From Oscarella lobularis (Eukaryota; Porifera; Homoscleromorpha; Homosclerophorida; Oscarellidae), in the NCBI RefSeq assembly GCF_947507565.1, contig NC_089182.1, positions 2,976,001 to 3,040,000 on the forward strand: 64,000 nucleotides of DNA. The letters run 5' to 3'. This document shows, one piece after another, positions 23,958-34,027 of this stretch (within the stretch, counting starts at the first letter, position 1; each line of letters opens with the position of its first letter). Under the pieces are notes generated by a model. The model made no database searches and was not told the origin of the DNA. It saw only the letters and a list, made by a program, of their open reading frames with translations. A program made the position numbers and the translations under genes.

Positions 23958-24607
23958 ATGGCGTATCCACCTCCAGATCCGCACGGTCAACCGCCGAATC
24001 CAGCTTATCCTCCGCCGACTGGAGTACCGTATGGAGCTCCAGGTGCCTATCCGCCTCCTCAAGGAGCAGGAGCAGCGTATCCTGGCTATCCGCCTCCCCC
24101 TGGAGCTCCACCAGAAGCGTATCCTTCAGTTGTTCCAGGCTATCCAGGTGCCTATCCTCCCTCGGGATACCCTCCGCCTCCTACAGGGCCTCCAACGACC
24201 GGCGGTGTGTACCCGCCGACGACTGGAGGCGCGTATCCTGGCGGGTATCCTGGTGGCGGGTATCCTGGTGGCGGGTATCCTGGTGGATACCCTGCTGGAG
24301 TCGGCGTCGCCGTTCACGTCGATCCACACGCCGCCGCCGGTCATCATGGTCATCACAAGAAGAAGAAGCATAAAGAGCATAAGCATAAGAAAGAACACAA
24401 GCATAAGAAAGGGCACGGTTTTGGACATGAATTCAAGGACATGAAAAAATTTCACAAGAAAGCGAAGGTGCGCAGTTCGATTTGAAATAGCGTTTTTTCA
24501 GAAAAGTTTCATTATCTCTGCAGAAACTGAGCAAAAAGGCTTTTGAGGGTTTCCACTCTTCATCGTCATCTTCATCTTCCTCCTCGTCAAGTTCAGACTC
24601 CGACTGA
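23958..24607 (+). CDS. PYP-repeat protein with His/Lys-rich and Ser-rich tail
   Basis: Two exons, 23958-24467 and 24524-24607, joined by a 56-nt intron. The first ~120 residues are Pro/Gly/Tyr repeats (AYPPP, PGYPPPP, GGYPGGG) of the low-complexity XYPPX type. Next comes a His/Lys block (HHGHHKKKKHKEHKHKK) and GHEFKDMKKFHKKAK. Exon 2 adds KLSKKAFEGFH and a run of Ser ending SSDSD. Animals have related Tyr/Pro/Gly plus His/Lys proteins (calcium-binding annexin-like tails and matrix or phase-separating proteins); no function is assigned. Confidence 0.8.
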
Positions 24608-24738
24608 TTGCGTTTTAGCTGCCAACACACGAGATCAGTGAATAAAAAATGTTTTGATACTGTAGGCATATTTAAATCTCCACTACATTGTAAATCAATC
24701 AGTATAGGTATTGGCTCGGAAGTGCGTGCGCTAATGCC

Positions 24739-26814
24739 ATGAAAAAGAGAAGCGCTGTCTACCTTTTGGCAGCGATATCGGCCCTATTTCTCTTCTGTCA
24801 GCTTGCCTATGTATTTTACTCGGTAGATTTTACCTGCAAGACTCCCAATTTCTGTCCACCGAACGCTTGCATCCTATAGAACGCGCAGCCGAGCCTGTGC
24901 GACGAAATGCTGGCATTTTCCACGCACTTCGCCTCGATCGCAGCACAGCACGACATCGCGCTCTTTCTCGTCGATCCGGACGTTATCGCTCTGTGGTCGA
25001 CGAGCCCCGCGGCGCACAGAACGCGACGCGGTTGGGTCGCGTCGAGAACGAACGTCGATCAGTATTGCCAAAGACAAAGCGTCACGTTGGGCGTCATGGA
25101 AACCGACTGGCCATCGTCCATCGTCGATAAATACCGATTGGTAAAAATTTATGACGTCATAAATTTGAGAAAATAAAAGGAGAAGCGTTTCGATGTAGAA
25201 ATTGCTACTGGACGCGTACGTAGACGCCGGTTTTCGGTACGTGAACGTGACCGGATTGGATCCCAAATTGTCGGCCTCGTTCGGCATAGCGAAGGCCGAC
25301 CCAGTTCCTTATCACTATCTCATCTGGCGCGATCGAGTCACCGTTCATCTGGTCGTTTTCTACGAGAGAGGAGTCGAAGCCTACCTTTGGCACGGATCGA
25401 CCGACCTGGCGAAATTTGCTGTTCATTATAAACGTCATCCGTCCGTTATTCCAAGCGAAGGTGACGACGTTGTTACGAGACATTTTCCACTGACAGCGGG
25501 AGCCTATCAGAAGTGAGTCCATTGAGGTATCTAGGGGAGTGTTCAACTTGTTTCCCTTTAGATTTGATTTCGCTTCTGTTGCTATTGGACACGTGTTTGT
25601 ACAGGCTCCTCGCAACGCAACCGACTTTCTTCTTCAGCTGGCGCATAGTCAATTCGTCGAGTGCAGCGCAGAACGAGCCCGTCAATTTGCCAGCAAGAAC
25701 TCCGCCGGCGTCGATCTCAGCGCCGACGACATCGCCTATCTCGAACAAGCAAAAGAAATAATCAGACTTGGAAAAACCGTTCTGAACGACATCGGTATTC
25801 CGTTTTGGCTGAGCAGCGGCACGTGTCTCGGTGAGGATCGATACTTTCCCAACGGGACGTCCCTATCTTCTCGCGTCTAGGCTGGTTCCGCCAGTGCGGC
25901 GTCATTCCGTACGGTAAAGACGTCGATTTCGGTGTTTTCATTCGAGACTATCAAAGCCGTTTAACGCAAGCGATGATCAATCGCGGTTTTACCCTGAAGC
26001 ACGTTTTCGGAAAGGTAAGAGCCCACAAAGCGAACGAGTCATAGGGTCTCAGCCGACTCCTTGTTCTATATTTGTTCATAACAACAATACGTAGAATAGG
26101 TACTACAGTAGTTCTGTTCCCGTGACTACAGTGTGGTACAACTAATCGGGGGGTCTGTGGCTAAGTGACTACACTAACATGGTAACCGTTCCGCTAACAT
26201 GATAACCGCTACGTTGGTCAGTACGAGTTCCCCTTCGCCGAAGATCATCGTTTCTGAAACCAATTCGTTTCTAGAAATCGTTGTTCGGGTGCGCGACCTT
26301 TGTGTTTAGACAAACTATACTTCCTGTGTACCCCCCAGCAGTCCTACTTCGTAGACTGCGACTGCGTTAGACTGTACAGCATTCGTAAATAAACATTGCA
26401 TGCTTTAGGTATCGGATAGCTTCGAGTTGTCGTTCGTGCGTTTCGGCGTCAAATTGGATCTCTTCTTTTTCTACGAAGAGTCGGACCACGTGTGGAATGG
26501 CGGAACTCAGGCGAAATCGGGCAAAAAATTCAAGTATGGTGTCCTACCCCTCCGGCGTCCCCTCCCTCTTCCTGTAGTCCTCCCCTGCACCCATTAGGTA
26601 CACCTTTCCAAAATTCTCCCTTTGTTGGGCGGAATTAGTCGGAATACTCCTACGCGTTCCCTGTCAAACTTTGTCGTACGTCGAAGCTAATTACGGTCCC
26701 AATTGGCACGAGCCCGTTCGCAATTGGGATTGGAAGTCGAGTCCGAATAACGTGCGCGAAAACGGTGTTTGGGATCCTATGGAATGGCCGCAGGTCATAC
26801 AGGTGTACGTGTGA
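24739..26814 (+). CDS. FKTN: Fukutin, ribitol-phosphate transferase of the dystroglycan pathway
   Basis: Golgi enzyme that adds ribitol-5-phosphate to the O-mannosyl glycan of alpha-dystroglycan. Exon 1 encodes a short type II signal anchor ([18 protein letters not shown]). The following exons give [23 protein letters not shown], SRFxE-like [36 protein letters not shown] (the DVD nucleotide/metal motif), [37 protein letters not shown] and [13 protein letters not shown], ending [16 protein letters not shown] with TGA at 26812-26814. Order and length fit vertebrate fukutin rather than FKRP. The intron at about 26016-26407 is long for this region. Confidence 0.95.
26174..26213. repeat. Two-unit 20-bp tandem repeat in fukutin intron
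   Basis: CTAACATGGTAACCGTTCCG is followed directly by a second copy with three mismatches. Confidence 0.8.
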
Positions 26815-27203
26815 GAGAATTGGGAACGTCTCTCTCGCGACGACGTGCGGCGCGCGCGCGCGTGACAGCTGCGCGTGACTCGCCGCGACGCGCGCGCGGG
26901 GTCCACATGGGGGGCTGTCAAACTTTCGAAACTGTATTGAGACAAGTCTATACATTACCTTCCCCCCCCTTTCGCGGTTCTCACGCTCATAAAAATGTCC
27001 TATATTTGTCGCTGTTTCCGTTCTCACGAATGTCTCAATTTTTCTGTCGTTACGACAGAGCTTCGCTAATTGCCACGCCCCGGAGGCGCGTTCCTGCACG
27101 CGAAACTTCGAGCGCGTCGAACGCGCCTCGAAGGCGGTCGCTTTGTTTATCGTCTGCCGTTTCTCAAACTATCGTTGGCTTGCCAATCTCGCGATCGAGT
27201 GCG
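26815..27203. other. Fukutin downstream spacer
   Basis: GC-rich (CGCGCG runs near 26850-26900) with an E-box CAGCTG at 26868-26873 inside TGACAGCTGC, and CTGTCAAAC near 26917. No gene seen. Confidence 0.4.
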
Positions 27204-27455
27204 TCATTGCGATTCGAAAATCAGCATGCACGCTTTCTCCGCCTCCCCTGAGGCAAATTGAAGCATCAACTTCCGGAACCACGGTTGACCGTCCCCGTAT
27301 TCTATATATTGCTTCTCCCTTCCTCTTCTGCGGTCGCGCCGAGCCTCGAACTCGTTGGGATCCCGATGATCCAACGTCCGAGGATCGGCGACGCGGGGGC
27401 CGTCGAATATCCGCAACGCCGCGTTATCGTTAACTTGCGGATTTGCGGCGGCCAT
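27204..27455 (-). CDS. Small hypothetical protein, 83 residues
   Basis: Not recognised. The protein is highly charged and protein-like in composition (ARRDRRRGREKQYIEYGD, QPWFRKLMLQFASGEAEKA) and ends LIFESQ. The bases just before the Met (TATTAGGGC) could be a splice acceptor, so an upstream exon near 27460-27640 is possible. It is divergent from the bHLH gene. It may be a small real gene or a chance frame. Confidence 0.4.
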   Translation of the reverse strand: MAAANPQVNDNAALRIFDGPRVADPRTLDHRDPNEFEARRDRRRGREKQYIEYGDGQPWFRKLMLQFASGEAEKACMLIFESQ

Positions 27456-27979
27456 GCCCTAATAGATTTAAGATTCGCGATTCGGTGCATGCATGGTTTT
27501 CGTCTTGGCGTATGACGTCGGGGCCAATTCGACGCGGGCGTGTCGTGCTCATTAGGCAAGCGAACGTGCCGAAGACTGAGAGTCTATTTACCATTTTTGC
27601 AGTGGGGTTGTTTGCACCTTCGACCATTTAGGGGGTCGTGCCACCACGACGGGCGGAAATTAACCGCAATTAATCAACGCTGAAGCGCTTTTGTCTAGCT
27701 CTTGACGAAGCCTGGGAATCTGTCGGGGGCCCGGTCAGCTGCAAGTCGTGGCTTTCGAGTGGGCAGGTCTAGTTGCGCGACTTTAGCCAAACAATGTTTG
27801 TCTACGCTCTCGTTACGGACTCAACATTGATTGGAGCTAATTCGGTGAAGTTGCGGTCGTTCTTCGTACGCCGACTCCGCCTACGCACGTGCATATTCGA
27901 CACTGCAAGCCACTGAATAAATACAACCGCGGACCGGACTCTCGAATCAGTCTCGGTTCTCCCACGCTCTCGTCTGTCC
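27456..27979 (+). promoter_or_regulatory. Upstream region of the bHLH gene
   Basis: 524 nt before the bHLH ATG. It contains AACCGCA (RUNX-like) directly abutting AATTAATCA (homeodomain-like) at 27662-27676, an E-box CAGCTG near 27737, a CACGTG near 27885, and a TATA-like AATAAATAC at about 27914 placed some 60 nt upstream of the start codon. Motif calls are by eye. Confidence 0.45.
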
Positions 27980-28720
27980 ATGGCTACGGCACACGCGCCA
28001 ACGAAAGATAATTCGAGTCGAAGCCGAAAGCGACTCCACTCGACAACGACGACAAAATCTTCGCCGCCCCAACCTCTACCACCCGATCACGAATTCCTTC
28101 AAAAGTTTCATCAGGAATACCTCGTCAAGAAGCAACAGCGACGACTGATGCAAAGAAAAGCGGCGAACGCGCGCGAACGCAAGCGCGTCGGACGCATCAA
28201 CGGCGCTTTCACTCAGCTCGAAGCAAAGCTCCAAGAGTCGAACGTCTCCCCGCCGAACGACCAATGCCTATCGAAAATCAAGACCCTACGCTCGGCAATC
28301 AACTACATCGACTCGCTCAAGCGTCTATTGCACGACGCCGATTCGTCGATGCCCTCGTCGCCGAGCGACGCTCAGTCCGATTGCATGTACGCCACCGACG
28401 GCACGGACGGCACCGACGATTTTGGTCCCGTCGATTTTAAATGTGGGCCGCCGCCTCCGCCTCCGCCTCCACCTCCGCCGTATCATCGTACTACGACTTT
28501 TTCCGCCGCTACTCCCGCCGCTTTTCCGTCGTTTCAACACAGTCTCGCCGACTTCGCGTCGTCGCCGTCCCTTCGCGACATATGGCCCGAATACTACGCC
28601 GCCGAGTCGAATTCGTCGAACGTGATTCAGGCGGGGGCGGGGCCGACGGGAGCGACGGGATCGTGGGATCGGACGCCGAGCTTTTACGGCGGTCTTTCGT
28701 CGACCTATTCGTACACCTAA
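27980..28720 (+). CDS. Group A basic helix-loop-helix transcription factor
   Basis: A single-exon gene of 246 residues. The bHLH domain spans residues about 52-115: basic region QRKAANARERKRVGRING, helix 1 AFTQLEAKLQ, loop, helix 2 CLSKIKTLRSAINYIDSLKRLL. The NARER core with a downstream KR(V) and the LSKIKTLR helix place it in group A (E-box CANNTG binding; Twist/Hand/Ptf1/Atonal/Achaete-scute superfamily). The paralogue cannot be set by eye. After the domain come an acidic/Gly tract and a run of about 12 Pro, then a Ser/Tyr-rich tail. No WRPW, Orange or leucine zipper is seen. Likely a developmental cell-fate regulator acting as a heterodimer with an E-protein. Confidence 0.88.
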   Translation: MATAHAPTKDNSSRSRKRLHSTTTTKSSPPQPLPPDHEFLQKFHQEYLVKKQQRRLMQRKAANARERKRVGRINGAFTQLEAKLQESNVSPPNDQCLSKIKTLRSAINYIDSLKRLLHDADSSMPSSPSDAQSDCMYATDGTDGTDDFGPVDFKCGPPPPPPPPPPPYHRTTTFSAATPAAFPSFQHSLADFASSPSLRDIWPEYYAAESNSSNVIQAGAGPTGATGSWDRTPSFYGGLSSTYSYT

Positions 28721-29343
28721 AAACTCGATTTTTTTGATATAGAAAAATTGCATGCATGGACACTGTAGCTATGTTTTCGTGTTGCCCTTTCCCAGAGTGG
28801 ACACGAGGGCTTTTCCTGTGGTATTTTAGATATCTCTAAAGTTGGAATGTGTCGTCGAATTGCGTCATTCGGTTTTTGTTTGGAATTCCATAGCGATCTT
28901 AAGGAGGCTGCATTCGAATCGTTTGAAATATATAATTGGTCGTAGAAGACCGGATGCGATGATCCGCCCGCGCCTTCTTGCCAATTGGAACTTGTGACTC
29001 TCGTTAGTCCGATCGTATCAGAACGATCGATGCCCGTTTGCGCTACAGATGTCGTTTAATGTGCACATATATGCCGAAAATTCAAAGTGCGTCACGTTGT
29101 TGATAAACCTTTCTGATTGAGTCATCGTGCTGCTCCCCTCATTAGCCTTACACGCACCCATCAATTTTGGTTTAGCGAGGAAGCAACGATGTTGATTCCC
29201 AGCTGCCAATCAGTCGACTTGTCTCTTGTCAAACACAATTTAATAAAGCGTTCCAAAGCGGCTGTCTATTCGCGCCAAATTTGTACCAACACCCCGCGCT
29301 TCGCGTGCCACGCGTTGATATCGAAACGTCATGCACTCTCGCG
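28721..29343. other. bHLH-SLC35E1 spacer
   Basis: 623 nt with no supported gene on either strand; 3' UTR of the bHLH gene and promoter of the transporter gene are expected here. Confidence 0.4.
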
Positions 29344-31224
29344 ATGACGGCAAGACGTGACGAGATCATTCGCATCTCGTCCCTTTGCCTCTTCTGGTAC
29401 CTCATCAGTTCGAGCGCCAACGTGACGAACAAGACCTTCTTCAAAGCCCACGGCCTACCGATCACCGTCTCGCTCGCCCAACTCGTCTCGAACGCGGTCT
29501 ACGTCAATATTCTCCTTCGACTATGGCGCATACCCGCGTCGTCGAGTCTCGCGTCGACGTCGTTCTACGCGAGAAAGCTCGCACCGCTCGCGCTCGTCAA
29601 GCTCATGGTGACAACGATGTCGAATATAAGCGTATCGAGAGTATCCGTGTCCTATGCTCACACAGGTGCGACGAGATACCATCGCTCTTTTTCTCGCTCT
29701 CTGACTCGCGTTTTTTAGTTAAGGTAACATTGAAACTATGCGTTTCGGGGAAGAGTCAGCACACGGCAACGCGTTTTTTTTGTTTCCTATAAAAAAAAAG
29801 GCTCTGCTTCCCTTCTTCACCGTCGTTCTCTCGCGAATCATTCTGAAGGAGAGACCCGGATGGAAAGTGAGCGAGCACAACTCTAGAACGTCGAAACGCA
29901 CAACGCACACTCTTTTTTTCTCCTCGCGAAGGTCTATCTCTCGCTCGTGCCCATCGTCGCCGGCGTCATGCTCGCAACGATCACCGAACTCTCGTTCGAC
30001 TCCATCGGACTGATCAGCGCTCTTCTCTGCGGATTCTTTCTCGCCTTTCAAAGCGTCTTTTCTAAGAAAGTAAGTGCTCATAGTGATACAAGGGGGGAGA
30101 TCGGAGGGGGGTACAAACAAATAAGGCTTCTCGTTTATTGTGCGACCGCTAAACTTCCCTAGTATTAGTTCGGGCGTGGCCTTGATAGGGAGTGTGACAC
30201 GGATATTGGATTCGCGTTGACGTGCCGCAAAGCGGATTTGCCATGATCGACGGACCGTTTTCGCTCTTTAGGAAGCGTTCGAGCCGCGCTCGTCTTGACA
30301 GCGGTTTTAATTATTCCCTTTTAAGATCCGATCTCTAAGAGGCAATTTATCACAGCGCGCGATATGTGCGACTAAGTAGGCGCGGTCTTCTCTTCAGATT
30401 CTAATCGATTCGGACATTCATCGCTTCCACCTCCTTCTCAGACTGACTCAATTGGCCGTTCTCTTTGTCTTTCCCTTTTGGCTGTGGAGCGAGTCGGGCT
30501 CGGCTGCGACGAAATCGCAGTGCGATTATGGCGTACGTTGTCCAACTCTTTTTTTCCTCGCCACTCGAGATCGTCTCCCGTCTTCTTTTCAGAGTTCCTT
30601 CCAGAATCCCGTCTGCTCGACGTTTCTCTTCACACTTTTCCTTTCGGGCGCGTTGAATTTTTTTCAAAATGTCGTCGCGTTCACCGTTCTCGCTTCCGTC
30701 ACGTCGCTCAGCTATGCCGTCGCGAATAACGTGAAACGAATCGTCGTCATAGCGGTGTCGATAGCCGTTCTTCACAATCCCGTTACGCTAGTCAACGTGG
30801 CCGGCATGACCGTCGCCGTTCTGGGCGCTCTTTTGTATAATAAGGTCAGTCAGTTCTCAGTGGATGGTGGTTATGTTTGATATCGTTCCTAGTTTCAGTA
30901 CGAGGGAAGGAGATCTCCGCCTGTTTTGCCTCTGTTTAATAGAGATGATGTCGTCAAAAATGGTGCCGTTATATGACAGATCTACTTTATACACAGATGA
31001 TGCGCTTTGTCGCAAACGGAAAAATGAAAATCGTAACGTAGTACATACAGTATGAATGAATTTGTTTTTCTTTCTTTTTGAAGTTATTTATGTGTGGACG
31101 CTTCGAAAAAGAAAAAGAATCTTCCAAAAAAAAGTCGTCATTTTTGTCATGCCAACACGTTCTTCAAACTGTCTACAAAAAAAGGTCGGTCAATGCAAAC
31201 GTCTCAGGCATTGCTATAAAATAA
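29344..31224 (+). CDS. SLC35E1: SLC35E1-like nucleotide-sugar/triose-phosphate transporter family protein
   Basis: Multi-pass Golgi/ER membrane transporter of the drug/metabolite superfamily. Exons: 29344-29665, a 5-nt microexon 29719-29723, 29801-29866, about 29932-30069, about 30398-30536, about 30592-30843, and probably about 31084-31224. Conserved SLC35E1 sequences include [25 protein letters not shown] plus VK from the microexon, [70 protein letters not shown] and HNPVT. The last exon (Lys/Ser-rich) is the least certain. Another in-frame Met lies upstream at 29281. Substrate is unknown even for the human protein. Confidence 0.9.
29719..29723 (+). other. 5-nt microexon of SLC35E1
   Basis: TTAAG flanked by TTTTTTAG and GTAACA. 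Added to the phase-1 G that ends exon 1 it gives GTT AAG (Val-Lys), restoring the conserved YAHTVKA; without it the frame is lost. Confidence 0.8.
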
Positions 31225-31244
31225 AATTCTTTAGATGGAATTCA

Positions 31245-32925
31245 TCACAAAATAGCGCAAATTTTAGAAATCCTCAACTTCCTTCCCCCTTTTGGAGAAC
31301 CCTTTTTCGACTTCTTCTTCTTCGCCTTTTCCGCCGTTTCATCGTCGGCGATCGCCTCGATCTTCAATCCCATTCCCGTGCTCACGACGGAAGACGACTG
31401 CTTCCGATGTATCTGATGCATGACAATCCGATACGTACCCGTTACGCTGTTACGCGAATCGCGTCCCGTCTTCTCGAGATGATCGCGCGTTATGCCATAG
31501 TCGTCCAAGACGGCGTGCGCTTCGAGCGTCGTCGCCAAGTCGACGCCGTCCGTCTCGAGCGGATGAACGGGATAGGGCGGCAACGATTCGGGAAAGTGCA
31601 CGCCGTCGAGCCACGCCGCGCCCCGTATCTCCGCAATCGTCGCCCGATTCGACGGCACGCTTTTTAGGAGAGACCCGATCAGTGTTCGACATGCGGCTGT
31701 TACGTAGTCAGGGACGCGATATGCGCCGTCGATGATTCGCGCCTTTAGTTTGGATATGTTTTCCGCGTGAAACGGCATTACGCCGACGACCATGAAGAAA
31801 AGCATGACGCCGCACGCCCATATGTCGACGGCCGGTCCCATGTAGTGAGCGTCTTTGAAGAGCTCCGGTGCCGCGTACGGCGGCGAGCCGCAGAACGTGT
31901 CGAGATGGTCGGACGCTCGCGCTTGCTTGCTGAAGCCGAAATCGCAAATTTTGACGACGCTGTCGTTGGTGAACATGACGTTTTCCGCTTTGAGGTCGCG
32001 ATGAACGATTTCCTTTTCGTGCTAAAGAGAAAATTTCAGAAGAGGTATAAGCAGAGAAGTAAAACTAAAGCCTCGTAGGTCAGTCAGCTACAGTGGATCC
32101 CTTCCCCTATACATGTGGATGCTTGGCAGATGGGCCAGTCAACATTCCTATTGTGTGGCTACAATTATTCGATGACGCAGTAAAGGTGCAATACTGAACT
32201 ATAATGTTGACGAGTTGCAGCCCCCGAACAAGTACAAGAACTAAACTGCCTCGTTACAGCTGTTCACTGACATAGCAACAGCAGATAGGTAGATAGATAG
32301 ATGACAGGTTTCTCTGCATCCGGACTACTCAGGCCTAACCCAGTCACGTTCGAGTTTTTCTTACCATGTGTTCAACGCCGGCGATTACTTGAGCGAAAAT
32401 CGGCTTCGCGTCCGCCTCCTTCAGTCGGCCCTCCTTCGTTATGAGAGCGAAGAGCTCGCCGCCGCTGGCGCACTCCATCACGATGTGCAATTTCGTCAGC
32501 GTTTCGACGACTTCGTAGATTCGTATGATGTTTGGGTGATGAAGGCGTTCCATGGACGATATCTCGCGCGAGAGGAGGCGTCGCGTCTGCGCGTTCAGCG
32601 CCGTTTTGTCCAATATCTTTATCGCGACGCGTTCTACGAGAGAAAAGAAGGTAAAGGGGGGGCCCTCCCCCCCAAACGGGGCGCCCACTCCCTCGCCTTT
32701 CGTAAGCGAATGAATGCCCATTTTGACTTGGGAGAAATTTCCGGCGCCTAATTCGCCTCGTACGCGATAGAGCCCGACCCGACGGCCCGTCGAAATGTCG
32801 CGAATCGTTCGCTGATCGTTTTCGAGATCGTGCTGGAGTTTTTCGTAGGCGCTGATCTTTCGCGTGCGCTCTCCGCCGTTCGTCGTCGTCGACGCGCGCC
32901 GCGGCGGTGGATCGGTTGAAGCCAT
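31245..32925 (-). CDS. NIM1K: NIM1 Ser/Thr kinase (CAMK/AMPK-related)
   Basis: AMPK-related kinase. ATG at 32925 (MASTDPPPRR); an upstream in-frame Met exists at 32994. The first exon has YRVRGELGAGNFSQVKMGI (Gly loop) and HSLTK, joined through a GC-AG intron (32634-32696) to ERVAIKILDK. Then come MERLHHPNIIRIYEVVET and MECASGGELF. A 330-nt intron (32023-32364) precedes IVHRDLKAENV, VKICDFGFS, LDTFCGSPPYAAPELF and VDIWACGVMLFFMVVGVMPF. These match NIM1 more closely than other AMPK relatives, as does the C-terminal tail (YGITRDHLEKTGRDSRNSVTGTYRIVMHQ). The protein ends KICAIL, a CaaX-like box. It is convergent with SLC35E1, 20 nt apart. Confidence 0.93.
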
Positions 32926-33073
32926 ATCGATCACGAGCTGGGTAAACAAACGAAACTTGCCATTGCTTATACGGGAATTTCGATATACGAACAAAGGCGA
33001 GGCGGATTAAATAGTGATATTTTAATTGGCCGAATTAGTCATCTGACATACAGAAAATATATAGTACAAATGA

Positions 33074-33942
33074 TTATTTATCCGGCTCTTCTCGAAATAT
33101 GAGCGAAATTCTTCGTTGATTGGGAATGAAATTGTTTTTAAAACTGGACGTTGAATCTAGTATTGCGTGAGTGTAGTTATATCGTAGAGGTCCCCTAAAC
33201 AAGCAAATAGGTCTAAAAACTGTGTAGTGGTGTAGTACGGTGCACCTCAGGATGTAGAGTGATCGTTGTTCTAGCAAGACTTCGATCCAGTCTCTAGTGG
33301 CGTCCTGCTCTGATTCAAGTCGCATTACACGAGTTGAAAGTAGACTCAGACCAGCAATTGTCGGACCACAAAACTGCAAAATCTAATAAGTAGAAATATA
33401 TGTATTTTTATATAACTCAAATACCTTCACGCTATCTATGTGGGGCTTGATAATACTAGAGAATAATAGCCTTATTTAAAAGACAACTAAAATTGGTTAT
33501 GTATTACCCTTTTTCTGCTAAATCTAAAACGTGCGTGTGGGTTAGAGGTTTCGACGACTGTGCAAACGATACTTTCTTCACTCGTTGCACTATGACCTCA
33601 CTGCACGGACGCCACGACGCAATTTCGGTTTCCCTGTACCCATGTATCGCCTGAAGGCAATTACTGTAGTACTAAAAAGGCGCGATGTCATTGACTGACG
33701 TTGTCCCAGTGGTCGTACTCGTACTTCTTTCTGCCCAACGTCTTTTCTATTTCGTCGACTAGAGTGTTCTCCTCTTCGCTGCTTACGAAATTGGGTACAA
33801 CGGTCAGGTTCTCGCCCACTTCCCGGGCGTCGTTCGGTATGCAAACATAGGGCGTCAAGAATGCGTTTAGTCGACGGCTTAGGGACAAAGGAGACTTTGC
33901 AGCTAAAAGTACGCCACTCGTAAGACGATGCAGAGAAAGCAT
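33074..33942 (-). CDS. ALKBH7: ALKBH7, mitochondrial AlkB-family 2OG-Fe(II) dioxygenase
   Basis: Mitochondrial protein linked in vertebrates to programmed necrosis and fatty-acid metabolism. The minus-strand start MLSLHRLTSGVLLAAKS looks like a mitochondrial presequence. Exons then give NFVSSEEENTLVDEIE, KKYEYDHWDN joined to AIHGYRETE, HTHVLDLAEKG joined to IIKPHIDSVK (HxD iron motif), FCGPTIAGLSLLSTRVMRL, LEQRSLYILR joined to GPLRYNYTHAIL (distal His), and NQRRISLIFREEPDK (Arg of the 2OG salt bridge). All iron- and 2OG-binding residues are present. The start is 85 nt from the divergent receptor phosphatase. Confidence 0.93.
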
Positions 33943-34027
33943 CGTCTCAAAAAAGAGCTGTAGAAAACGGAAGTTCCTGTCACGTGATGAGAAGAACCCG
34001 GAGAAGGTCGCCCCGACGCCCGTGACG
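33943..34027. promoter_or_regulatory. Bidirectional ALKBH7/RPTP promoter
   Basis: Only 85 nt separate the two start codons. The interval has ACGGAAGT (ETS-like, 33967-33974) followed by GTCACGTGA (CACGTG E-box, about 33980-33988). Confidence 0.5.
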
